This document shows positions 8,751 through 16,123 of a stretch of 64,000 bases of DNA, piece after piece. The stretch is from Paenibacillus pedocola. GTDB lineage: Bacteria; Bacillota; Bacilli; Paenibacillales; Paenibacillaceae. The stretch's first letter is position 1. Each line of letters starts with the position of its first letter. The notes below the pieces were generated by a model. That model had not been told where the DNA came from, ran no database searches, and saw only the letters and a list, made by a program, of their open reading frames with translations. The DNA lies in the NCBI RefSeq assembly GCF_031599675.1, contig NZ_CP134223.1, positions 5,394,001 to 5,458,000 of the forward strand, given 5' to 3'. Both the position numbers and the translations under genes were made by a program.

Positions 8751-9767
8751 ATGAACATCAAAAAAATTGCCGAAATGGCCGGTGTTTCTGTCTCTACCGT
8801 TTCGAAAATCATGAATAATTACAGTGATGTTTCCGAAAAAACGAAACAACGGGTACTGGAGATTATCGAACAAACCGGATATTCCCCCTCGAGTTCCGCT
8901 AAAACGCTGGCCACCAAGAAGTCCAATCTAATCGGTGTTATATTTGCCGGTGAGCTTAACGTGGAAATTACGCATCCTTTTTTTGTGGAGGTGCTGAACT
9001 CCTTCAAGAAGCAGATGGGCGTACTGGGTTACGACCTTATTTTTTTCTCCAATGAGAAGTTCATCAGCGGCGGAGATTACTTCTCCCGTTGCGTACATTT
9101 CCATGTGGACGGCTGTGTGATCATCTCAGGGGAAAAGATGGAGCCGGCCATCCGCGATCTGGATATGAGCAGCATTCCCTGCATCGGCGTCGACCTGGAG
9201 CTTAAGGGCAGGAAGTCCGGATACGTGATGTCGGATAATTTTCAGATCGCCTCCAAGGTTGTGGAGCATTTCTATCTGCTGGGCTACAGGGAGCTGGGCT
9301 TCATCGGCAGCACGGGCGACTCGGATATCTCCAATCAGCGGGAAGCGGGATATATCAAAGCGATCGAAAGCTTTGGGCTGACGCTGAATCCCAAGTGGTT
9401 CGCGCATGGCGATGATTTCTTCGAGCCTAGCGGCTACGCGGCGATGAAGCGACTGCTTGAGAGCGGCAGTCTACCACGGGCCATTTTTGCCGCATCTGAT
9501 TTACTGGCCCTCGGGGCCATCCGCGCCCTGAAGGAGCATGGACTCCGCATTCCTGAGGATGTTGCCGTAATCGGCTGTGATGATATCGAAGCCTGCAAAT
9601 ACACCAGCCCCACGCTGACCACGATCCGCCAGAACAAGGAACGCCTCGGGGTGCTTGCCGCCCACATGCTGTTTGACCTCATCAACAACCAGTCAGAAGG
9701 CGGCTCCTTTGTCGTTGAGCCCGCCCTGATCATCCGCGAATCCTGCGGCAGCGGCTTGAACCGCTGA
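8751..9767 (+). CDS. LacI family transcriptional regulator (beta-glucan locus)
   Basis: Sugar-responsive repressor, 338 aa. The N-terminal helix-turn-helix is classic (NIKKIAEMAGVSVSTVSKIM, residues 2-21), followed by the hinge region (SSSAKTLATKKSNLIGVIF). A type 1 periplasmic-binding-like effector domain follows from about residue 60 to the end (IFAASDLLALGAIRALKEHG and VIGCDDIEACKYTSPTLTTI are hallmark segments). GGAGGGTGG lies 12 bases before the ATG. It is divergent from the SLH-GH16 gene and faces the 18-bp dyad at 8572-8589, so it most likely represses the glucanase until a beta-glucan oligosaccharide binds. The effector cannot be read from sequence. Confidence 0.92.
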   Translation: MNIKKIAEMAGVSVSTVSKIMNNYSDVSEKTKQRVLEIIEQTGYSPSSSAKTLATKKSNLIGVIFAGELNVEITHPFFVEVLNSFKKQMGVLGYDLIFFSNEKFISGGDYFSRCVHFHVDGCVIISGEKMEPAIRDLDMSSIPCIGVDLELKGRKSGYVMSDNFQIASKVVEHFYLLGYRELGFIGSTGDSDISNQREAGYIKAIESFGLTLNPKWFAHGDDFFEPSGYAAMKRLLESGSLPRAIFAASDLLALGAIRALKEHGLRIPEDVAVIGCDDIEACKYTSPTLTTIRQNKERLGVLAAHMLFDLINNQSEGGSFVVEPALIIRESCGSGLNR

Positions 9768-9818
9768 CTACGAAATCCGGCGGCGCTATTCTCTAAGACT
9801 GAGCTTACGAATCCTGGT

Positions 9819-9837
9819 TTCGGAAGCAATTTCCGAA
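9819..9837 (+). terminator. Weak hairpin downstream of the LacI gene
   Basis: Arms TTCGGAA (9819-9825) and TTCCGAA (9831-9837) with a 5-base loop, followed by TTTAATTG. It is 52 bases past the LacI stop. The stem is short, so it is only a candidate terminator. Confidence 0.4.
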
Positions 9838-9841
9838 TTTA

Positions 9842-10035
9842 ATTGCACTTTGTACAGTAGAAACGGGCCATAAAGCGGCCCGCAGCGATTCTATTGTACT
9901 CTGTACAGTTAAAATGGTCTGAATCGCCAAATCCATCCCTTTTCCGCAAATTCAGTTGTACAGAATACAATTAAACCCGGTTTCCGGCCCATACTGAGCG
10001 ATTCTATTGCACAATATGCAATTACAACTAATACG
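9842..10035. repeat. Imperfect ~113-bp tandem repeat of TTG(C/T)AC-TACA motifs
   Basis: Four related elements of the form ATTGYAC...TACARTTAAA begin at 9842, 9893, 9955 and 10006. Spacings are 51, 62 and 51 bases, so the block reads as two degenerate copies of a ~113-base unit. GCGATTCTATTG is shared at 9886 and 9998. No convincing gene is present; reading frames here are short and overlap the repeats. Confidence 0.7.
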
Positions 10036-10174
10036 GCCTTGAACTCTACCCGATATCCCTCCAGGCAGACTGCCAAGTAAACCATTAAATGACTCCGTAA
10101 ATGACACATCTGAGTTTCCAACGCTGTGAATAAGAAAGCTCATGAAGAATAGGCGCTACGCGATCCCCCCTCAG

Positions 10175-10188
10175 CGAAAACGTTTTCG
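10175..10188. promoter_or_regulatory. Orphan LacI/CcpA-like operator
   Basis: Perfect 14-bp palindrome CGAAAACGTTTTCG. It has the shape of a LacI-family or cre site, but both neighbouring genes end toward it, so no promoter for it to control is evident. The 548-base gap 9768-10315 otherwise holds only the tandem repeat and the weak hairpin. Confidence 0.55.
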
Positions 10189-10315
10189 ATAATATAATCT
10201 CTCATTTCAAGTTAGCCTTCAAGGCACGGTTTTTCTGATTTCAGGGTCCATTTTTCGGTTATGAGGGGGAGAGAACCTCCAATCAGCCTCTTCCCCCGCA
10301 GCAGCTTACACAGCT

Positions 10316-11326
10316 CTATAAAGCAGCAGGCGGCTTAACCTGCTCATCCAGACTAAGCTCAACCAGCAGACCGGCTTGCGCCAGACCGGCACCAAAGCCG
10401 TAAAGCAGCGCCCGCTGGCCGCTCTGCACCTTGCCTTCCCGGATGCCGAGGTCCAGCGCAAGCGGAATACTGGCGGCAGAGGTATTGCCGAAGTATTCGA
10501 GGCTGTACAGCGCCTGCTCAAACGGATACTCCAGGCGCTCGCAGATCGGCTCGATCATCCGCAGATTCGCGCTGTGCGGGATGAACCAGTCCACCTGCGC
10601 AAGCGTTGCTCCGGCGTTGTCCAGTACCTGCCGCACCCCTTGCGGAACCGTACGCACCGCCCATTTGAACACCTCCCGGCCGTTCTGCACCAGCTTCCCG
10701 GTATCCGAAAGCGCTACGCCATTAACCCTACTTGCCAGTCCCGTGCGGTAGACATGATGCGCCCCGCCACCGTCACTGCTGAGATGGTAGCCCAGAAAAC
10801 GGTCCTGCTGCTCATCGGTCTCCACGAGCACCGCACCGGCCCCGTCGCCAAACAGAATGCAGGTACTGCGGTCACTATAGTCCGTAATTTTGGACAGTGC
10901 ATCAGCTCCGAGCACGAGCACCTTACGGTGCAGACCCGAAGCCACATAAGCATGGGCGGTGTGCAGGGCATAGACAAAGCCGGCACAGGCAGCGCTTATA
11001 TCGATCGCTCCTGCAGTCACCGGAATGCCTAGACGGTGCTGGATGATGGAGGCTACCGAGGGGAAGGAGAAATCAGCTGTGCTCGTAGCCACGATAACCA
11101 TGTCCACATCCGCGGCAGTTTTTCCGTAACGTGTCAGCAAATCCCGGACAGCAGCAACGCATAAATCACTGGTATATTCATCCTCACGGCTGATTCTGCG
11201 TTCACGGATACCCGTCCGCTGCACAATCCACTCATCATTCGTCTCCACCATTTGCTCCAAATCGCTGTTAGCCAGTCTGCGGACAGGGACATATGATCCG
11301 ATGGCTGTAATCTTCGCACCCTTCAT
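10316..11326 (-). CDS. 3-oxoacyl-ACP synthase III (KASIII, FabH-like)
   Basis: Condensing enzyme (336 aa) that starts fatty acid synthesis by joining acyl-CoA with malonyl-ACP. The full catalytic triad is visible: Cys114 (DISAACAGF), His251 (FIPHSANLR) and Asn281 (GNTSAASIP). The GDGAGA segment near residue 160 is also conserved. The ATG at 11326 follows GAGGTG. It stands alone, without other fab genes, so it may be a second FabH copy like the B. subtilis FabHA/FabHB pair. A FapR-like dyad lies just upstream, consistent with control by malonyl-CoA level. KASIII enzymes also occur in secondary metabolism, but no such genes are adjacent. Confidence 0.93.
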   Translation of the reverse strand: MKGAKITAIGSYVPVRRLANSDLEQMVETNDEWIVQRTGIRERRISREDEYTSDLCVAAVRDLLTRYGKTAADVDMVIVATSTADFSFPSVASIIQHRLGIPVTAGAIDISAACAGFVYALHTAHAYVASGLHRKVLVLGADALSKITDYSDRSTCILFGDGAGAVLVETDEQQDRFLGYHLSSDGGGAHHVYRTGLASRVNGVALSDTGKLVQNGREVFKWAVRTVPQGVRQVLDNAGATLAQVDWFIPHSANLRMIEPICERLEYPFEQALYSLEYFGNTSAASIPLALDLGIREGKVQSGQRALLYGFGAGLAQAGLLVELSLDEQVKPPAAL

Positions 11327-11361
11327 TTTTCAATCACCTCATATAGATTATAGTATCTGGT

Positions 11362-11380
11362 ATTAGTACTTGGTACTAAT
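11362..11380 (-). promoter_or_regulatory. FapR-like operator upstream of fabH-like gene
   Basis: Perfect dyad ATTAGTAC-CAA-GTACTAAT, read on the minus strand, 36 bases ahead of the KASIII start. A TATAAT-like element lies between it and the gene. The TTAGTACC...ACTAAT pattern resembles the B. subtilis FapR box found before fatty acid synthesis genes. Confidence 0.7.
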
Positions 11381-11430
11381 TATATCCGGGCGCACAGTAA
11401 ATTGCAAAAAAAGAATACTGGAAAGCCGAC

Positions 11431-11465
11431 AAAAAGAGCCATGACCTCAAGTGAGGCCACAGCTC
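11431..11465 (-). terminator. Terminator of the pectin operon
   Basis: A hairpin (GAGC..TG.CCTCA pairing with TGAGG.CA..GCTC) is followed on the minus strand by TTTTTG. It lies about 120 bases beyond the GH28 stop and also upstream of the fabH-like promoter. Confidence 0.75.
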
Positions 11466-11521
11466 CTTTTAAAATTACTTATAATGCTAATGCTTGCTAA
11501 ATGCAAACCTGTTTGCGTGTT

Positions 11522-11589
11522 TTCCTTCAGGTGGTTTCCTTCAGGTGGTTTCCTTCAGGTGGTTTCCTTCAGGTGGTTTCCTTCAGGTG
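11522..11589. repeat. 14-bp minisatellite at the end of the GH28 gene
   Basis: Nearly five tandem copies of TTCCTTCAGGTGGT. The four copies 11522-11577 are identical and the fifth (11578-11589) contains the TGA stop of the GH28 gene (11583-11585 on the minus strand). Array length could vary by slippage without changing the protein. Confidence 0.95.
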
Positions 11590-12926
11590 TTCGCCGGTAT
11601 GACTTCAACCTGCTCGATCAGCTTTTCCGGCTTGGCGGTGTTTCTGGATACACAGCTGATGACCTGAACATTCTCACCATTCTCGACATAAAAAGCGGGG
11701 CCTTCATGGTTCTCGACCGTCACCTGCTGAAACTGGACATCACGCACATTCCCCAGGAAAAATCCGCGGTTATTCATGTTTTCGATGCCTGTCATCATAT
11801 CCGGTTGGCCTGGAACCGCATTATGGGCCATCGAGATATCGACACTCGTGAAGCTGATTTCCGAAACATACTGCTCTGCCAGCCCATACAGAAAACCTGC
11901 GGCGGCATGGACATTGCGGGCGGTGATATTGGCGAAATGAATCCGCCTTACAGCCGGCGTTTCGATGGTCACCGGATAGGGATTTTTATCCCAGACATAC
12001 TTTTCTTTACCCTTTGGCCCGCAGAAATAATACAGGTTGATCGTAAACGGGCAGATGACACCGTCCATCACGATATTGCTGACCCGGATATCTTCGATGA
12101 TCCCGCCGCGTCCCCGCCGTGATTTCATGCGGATTCCGCGGTCCGTCTCCTTGAACACACAGTTGCTGATCGTCACATTGCGGATATCTCCGCTCATCTC
12201 ACTGCCCAGCACTACGGCTCCGTGCCCGTGGATCATCGTGCAATTCATGATCGAAATATTCTCGCAAGGGATACGCTCTGCTGTATCTTCGGTTCCCGCT
12301 TTGATCGCAATGCAGTCATCGCCGACATCGATGTTACAATTACTGATCCGTACGCCTGAACAGGACTCCGGATTAATCCCGTCCGTATTCGGCGAATCCG
12401 CCGGGTTCAGAATCGAGATATTATCGATGGTCACATTGCTGCACTGAATCGGATTGACCGTCCAGCTCGGTGAATTCAGCAGCGTCACGTCCTTGATCGT
12501 AACCCGGCGGCAGTTGTTCAGGCCGATCAGCGTCGGCCGTGGATACTCCAGCATCTCCGGATGATTCCGGTGTTTGTTCCACCAGGGTGCGCCATTGCCT
12601 TCCAAGGTCCCGCTTCCGGTAATGGATACATTCACGGCATCCTCAGCGTAAATACAAGGGGAATGAACCTGGCGCTTCACCCCCTCCCAGCGCGCTTCCA
12701 CTGCCGGATAGTCTGCCGGATCTGTGCTGAAGCTCAGCACCGCCCCGGGGCTTAAGCACAGCTCAATGTTGCTCCGCAGCCGCACCGCTCCGGTAATGAA
12801 GGTTCCTGCGGGAACATAGACGGTTCCCCCTCCATGATTACCGGCTGCTTCAATAGCAGCTGCAATAGCACCGGTCGCGGGGACCGGGCTATCTCTGAGC
12901 GCACCGTAATCTACAATGTTATACAT
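11583..12926 (-). CDS. GH28 polygalacturonase-family hydrolase (cytoplasmic)
   Basis: Right-handed beta-helix glycosidase (447 aa) that hydrolyses galacturonic acid linkages in pectin fragments. All GH28 active-site motifs are present: NTDG with Asp182, GDD with Asp203/Asp204, GHG at 234-236 and RMK at 266-268. There is no signal peptide, so it should act inside the cell on imported oligosaccharides. That favours an exo-galacturonosidase or rhamnogalacturonan-oligosaccharide role over extracellular pectin attack. GAGGAGAG precedes the ATG. It is the last gene of the operon, 33 bases after GH105. Its stop codon lies inside the 14-bp minisatellite. Confidence 0.92.
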   Translation of the reverse strand: MYNIVDYGALRDSPVPATGAIAAAIEAAGNHGGGTVYVPAGTFITGAVRLRSNIELCLSPGAVLSFSTDPADYPAVEARWEGVKRQVHSPCIYAEDAVNVSITGSGTLEGNGAPWWNKHRNHPEMLEYPRPTLIGLNNCRRVTIKDVTLLNSPSWTVNPIQCSNVTIDNISILNPADSPNTDGINPESCSGVRISNCNIDVGDDCIAIKAGTEDTAERIPCENISIMNCTMIHGHGAVVLGSEMSGDIRNVTISNCVFKETDRGIRMKSRRGRGGIIEDIRVSNIVMDGVICPFTINLYYFCGPKGKEKYVWDKNPYPVTIETPAVRRIHFANITARNVHAAAGFLYGLAEQYVSEISFTSVDISMAHNAVPGQPDMMTGIENMNNRGFFLGNVRDVQFQQVTVENHEGPAFYVENGENVQVISCVSRNTAKPEKLIEQVEVIPANT

Positions 12927-12959
12927 CGCTTACTCTCTCCTCTCAAGCCTCAGCCAGCA

Positions 12960-14075
12960 TCAGCTCTTTGAGCCCGCCCCGTACAGGGACTGCATCTCCA
13001 CACAAGCCATCACTAGCGCCCCAACGCCGTGAAGGTCATTGCTTACTTTAGGTCGGGTGACGTAGTTCTCGTAATCACCCGCTGAGGTGCCGATGCAGAT
13101 GTCCGGGAGAATCAGCCGGCCCTGTTCATCCTGCTGAAGCACCCTGATCAGTCCCTCGTAGCCTTTACGGGCCGCAAGAGCAGCTCCTGATTCATCAGTA
13201 GTGAGGCCCAGCTTCACCGCTTTGGCAATGGTATACACAAACAGGCAGGAGCCGGAAGTCTCCAGCCAATTGTCCGGCTCAGCACCCTTGTCAACAACCT
13301 GATACCACAGACCACTCACCGGATCTTGATAGCGGATCAGCGCCTGCACGAATTCACTCAGTGCAGCGGCCAGCTCCGGCTGTCCCGGCTCCTCTGCCGG
13401 CAGCAGGTCCAGAAACTGTGACAGGGCCAGACCGTACCAGCCGAGCGAGCGGCTCCAGAACTCAGGGGAGCAGCCCGTATCCTTATCGGCCCAAGGCATA
13501 CGCCGGCTCTCATCCCAGGCGTGATAGAGCAGCCCCGTAGCTTCATCTTTCATATATTTGCGCATCAGCTTCTCCTGATGGAGTACACTTTGACGCAGCT
13601 CTTCTTCGCCATAGACATTCGCATATTTCAGCGAGAAGACCCCAGCCATATACAGACCGTCTAGCCACATCTGATACGGATATTTATCCTTATGCCAATA
13701 GCCGCCTTCGGACGTCCGGTTGACCGTCCGCAGCAGATTCCGCAGCTTCTCCGCAGCAGTCTTATACTTCTCTTTGCCTGTCCGCTCATGCAGCGAGAAC
13801 AACAGCAGCCCCGCCTGTACCGCATCCAGCTCATCCCGGGCAAAATAGAAATTACCGTATTCATCCACAAGATCATCTACATACGCCTGAATATATTCGA
13901 TATAACGCTCTTCCCCGTCAGCTTGCCACAGCAGCTCCATTCCGCACAGAAATACGCCTTGATGGTAGTGCCAGCGGTGGGCAGGAGGAAGCTCTCCCGC
14001 CTGATAAATATCCATTAAAGAATCACAGGCCTTGCGGGCCCATTCCATGGGCGTTTTTGGCAGACTGCCTATCAT
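12960..14075 (-). CDS. GH105 unsaturated rhamnogalacturonyl hydrolase
   Basis: YteR/YesR-type (alpha/alpha)6-barrel enzyme that removes the unsaturated galacturonate from lyase-generated rhamnogalacturonan disaccharides. Key segments are the acidic WLDGLYM motif, whose Asp aligns with the catalytic Asp143 of B. subtilis YteR, the substrate-contact motif WSRSLGW, and N-terminal RWHYHQGVFL. The frame is open to an ATG at 14096, but that codon has no ribosome site. The ATG at 14075 follows AGGAAGAG and starts the conserved part, so it was preferred (371 aa). No signal peptide is present, so the enzyme is cytoplasmic. It lies between the importer and GH28 in one operon. Confidence 0.92.
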   Translation of the reverse strand: MIGSLPKTPMEWARKACDSLMDIYQAGELPPAHRWHYHQGVFLCGMELLWQADGEERYIEYIQAYVDDLVDEYGNFYFARDELDAVQAGLLLFSLHERTGKEKYKTAAEKLRNLLRTVNRTSEGGYWHKDKYPYQMWLDGLYMAGVFSLKYANVYGEEELRQSVLHQEKLMRKYMKDEATGLLYHAWDESRRMPWADKDTGCSPEFWSRSLGWYGLALSQFLDLLPAEEPGQPELAAALSEFVQALIRYQDPVSGLWYQVVDKGAEPDNWLETSGSCLFVYTIAKAVKLGLTTDESGAALAARKGYEGLIRVLQQDEQGRLILPDICIGTSAGDYENYVTRPKVSNDLHGVGALVMACVEMQSLYGAGSKS

Positions 14076-14123
14076 CTCTCTTCCTACCCCTTCCATATCA
14101 GTATCAGAGTCTCTGTACCGTAG

Positions 14124-14999
14124 TTATCCCTTCATTGAACCCAGCATGGCTCCTTTGGCAAAATGCTTCTGCAGGAACGGATATACCATCAGAATCGGCA
14201 GGGTTGCCACGACGATAACAGCCATCTTGATCGCCTGGTCTGGCGGCGGAACAGCCGCATCGAGGGTGGAGCTGTGATCCATCCCGCTGGCCAGCACGAC
14301 GATTTGCCGCAGCAGCACCTGAATCGGCCACTTGGCACTGTCATCCAGATACAGAATCGCACTCATATAAGTGTTCCAATAGGTAACCGCGTAGAACAGC
14401 GAAATGGTCGCGATCGCCGGCATGGACAGGGGCAGCACGATCCGGAACAGGATGCCGAAGTCGTTGCAGCCGTCGATTTTGGCGGATTCCTCAAGACCCT
14501 CCGGAATGTTCTGGAAAAAGTTTTTGAGAATAATCATGTTGAACGCACTGATCGCAGACGGAAGAATAAGCGCCGCATAGGAATCGATCAGCCCCAGCTC
14601 CTTCACTACAAGAAATGTAGGAATCATTCCGCCATGGAACAGCATCGTGAACACGACCAGGAAGTTGACCACATTCCGTCCGTCCAGATCTCTTCGCGAG
14701 AGGCCGTAAGCCATCAGCGCCGTGATGAACATACTGAACAAAGTACCGATCAGCGTAACCCCAATCGACACACCCATCGCTTTAAAAATCGTATCCGTGG
14801 AAAAAATAAACTTATACGCTTCAAAGCTCCACACTTTCGGGATTAGGACAAATTTGCTCGCTGCGATTTCCGCACTCGTTGTGAAGGAGCCTGCCACCAC
14901 GTGAATAAAAGGCAGCACCGTCACGAGCGCAATGAGGGCCAGCAGCGTAAAGTTAACCGCAGCAAAAATTCTGCCGCCTATAGATCTGTCTTCTACCAT
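14124..14999 (-). CDS. Sugar ABC transporter permease, LplC/YtcP type
   Basis: MalG-like membrane subunit (291 aa) of an oligosaccharide importer. Six hydrophobic segments are visible. The cytoplasmic coupling loop reads EESAKIDGCNDFGILFRIVLP, the EAA motif that contacts the ATPase, and the C-terminus PFLQKHFAKGAMLGSMKG is typical of the LplC/YtcP family. A TTG at 15005 is possible, but the ATG at 14999 has GGAGGA at correct spacing. It is adjacent to the LplB-type permease (gap 22 bases) and binding protein. No ATPase gene is present; in Bacillus such systems borrow MsmX. Confidence 0.92.
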   Translation of the reverse strand: MVEDRSIGGRIFAAVNFTLLALIALVTVLPFIHVVAGSFTTSAEIAASKFVLIPKVWSFEAYKFIFSTDTIFKAMGVSIGVTLIGTLFSMFITALMAYGLSRRDLDGRNVVNFLVVFTMLFHGGMIPTFLVVKELGLIDSYAALILPSAISAFNMIILKNFFQNIPEGLEESAKIDGCNDFGILFRIVLPLSMPAIATISLFYAVTYWNTYMSAILYLDDSAKWPIQVLLRQIVVLASGMDHSSTLDAAVPPPDQAIKMAVIVVATLPILMVYPFLQKHFAKGAMLGSMKG

Positions 15000-15021
15000 T
15001 TTCAATTCCTCCCGCAGTCTC

Positions 15022-15990
15022 TCAATAAACGCCTTCTTCGCCCATTTTTTTGGACAGCTTGTTGACGGACATGACCATAATCAGCCCAATAACCGATTTG
15101 AAGAATCCGATAGCTGTACTGTAACTGAACTGCCCTTGTCTCAAACCAGCAGTATAGACATACGTATCAATAATTTCCGCAACCTCTCTATTCATGGAGT
15201 TCAGCATCAGGTAGACATGCTCAAATCCAAGATCCAGCACGGAACCAATTTTCAGAATGAGCAGGGTAATGATGACGCTGCGGATCGCCGGCAGGGTAAT
15301 ATGCCAAATCTGTCTCAGCCGTCCGGCACCATCCATACGTGCAGCTTCATACAGCCCGGGATCGATAGCGGCAATGGAGGCCAGATAAATGATCGTTCCC
15401 CAGCCCGCTTCCCTCCAAATAATCTGAATGATGTACATCGGCCTGAACCAGCCCGGATTCAGCAGAAAGTTAATCGGCTCGAAGCCAAAATAAATCAACA
15501 GCTCGTTGATAATCCCTCCGTCCATCGTGACCATAACATAGGTGATGGAGACGACAATTACCCAGGACATGAAGTGGGGCAGGTAAACGAGAGTCTGAAA
15601 AAACCGTTTGAAGAATGTGCCCCTGAGCTCATTCAGCATCAGAGCGAGGATAATCGGCACGGGAAAATAAAAAACAATATTCATTCCGAACAATATGAGC
15701 GTGTTACCCAGGATATTGAGGAAATCCGGCTCGGTGAACAGGCGTTTGAAATGCTCCATGCCGACCCATTCGCTGCCGGTGATGCCTTGATAAGGCTTGT
15801 AATCCTGAAAAGAAATAATCAGTCCGTACATCGGCAGATATTTAAAAAGAACGAAAAACAGCACTCCCGGTATCAGCATGACGTACAGATATTTATTTCT
15901 CCACAGCCGCTTTTTGAGCTCACTGCTGCTCTTATAGCTTACGGGTTTCAGCTCGGGAACCCTACTAGCCTGAGCGGTGACTTCCTGCAT
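15022..15990 (-). CDS. Sugar ABC transporter permease, LplB/YteP type
   Basis: MalF-like membrane subunit (322 aa) that pairs with the downstream LplC-type permease. Family features include the N-terminal KYLPMYGLIISFQDYKPY segment after the first membrane helix, the EAA loop YEAARMDGAGRLRQIWHITL, and the C-terminus with NKLSKKMGEEGVY. GGAAGAGG precedes the ATG. The context (GH105 and GH28 in the same operon) indicates pectin-derived oligosaccharides, like YteP in B. subtilis rhamnogalacturonan uptake. The substrate is inferred from neighbours. Confidence 0.93.
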   Translation of the reverse strand: MQEVTAQASRVPELKPVSYKSSSELKKRLWRNKYLYVMLIPGVLFFVLFKYLPMYGLIISFQDYKPYQGITGSEWVGMEHFKRLFTEPDFLNILGNTLILFGMNIVFYFPVPIILALMLNELRGTFFKRFFQTLVYLPHFMSWVIVVSITYVMVTMDGGIINELLIYFGFEPINFLLNPGWFRPMYIIQIIWREAGWGTIIYLASIAAIDPGLYEAARMDGAGRLRQIWHITLPAIRSVIITLLILKIGSVLDLGFEHVYLMLNSMNREVAEIIDTYVYTAGLRQGQFSYSTAIGFFKSVIGLIMVMSVNKLSKKMGEEGVY

Positions 15991-16046
15991 AATCCTCTTC
16001 CTTTCTGATTCCTAAATTTCCAGCCTGACTGTGGGTTTGGTGTGGT

Positions 16047-16082
16047 AAAAGAAGGCTGCCGAAGCTGCTTCGCCAGCCTTCT
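16047..16082 (-). terminator. Intra-operon hairpin after the binding-protein gene
   Basis: Long near-perfect stem (GAAGGCTG.CGAAGC pairing with CTTCG.CAGCCTTC) followed by TTTTA on the minus strand, in the 133-base gap between binding protein and first permease. Such hairpins usually reduce readthrough and stabilise the binding-protein transcript, giving excess binding protein. Confidence 0.7.
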
Positions 16083-16123
16083 GTACACTGGATTATCTGC
16101 GATACATGTTCACAAGCGGCATT

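Noticed and set aside
9768..10315. The repeated motifs as a CRISPR array
   Set aside because: Only four degenerate elements at unequal spacing (51/62/51), no conserved direct repeat and no cas genes.
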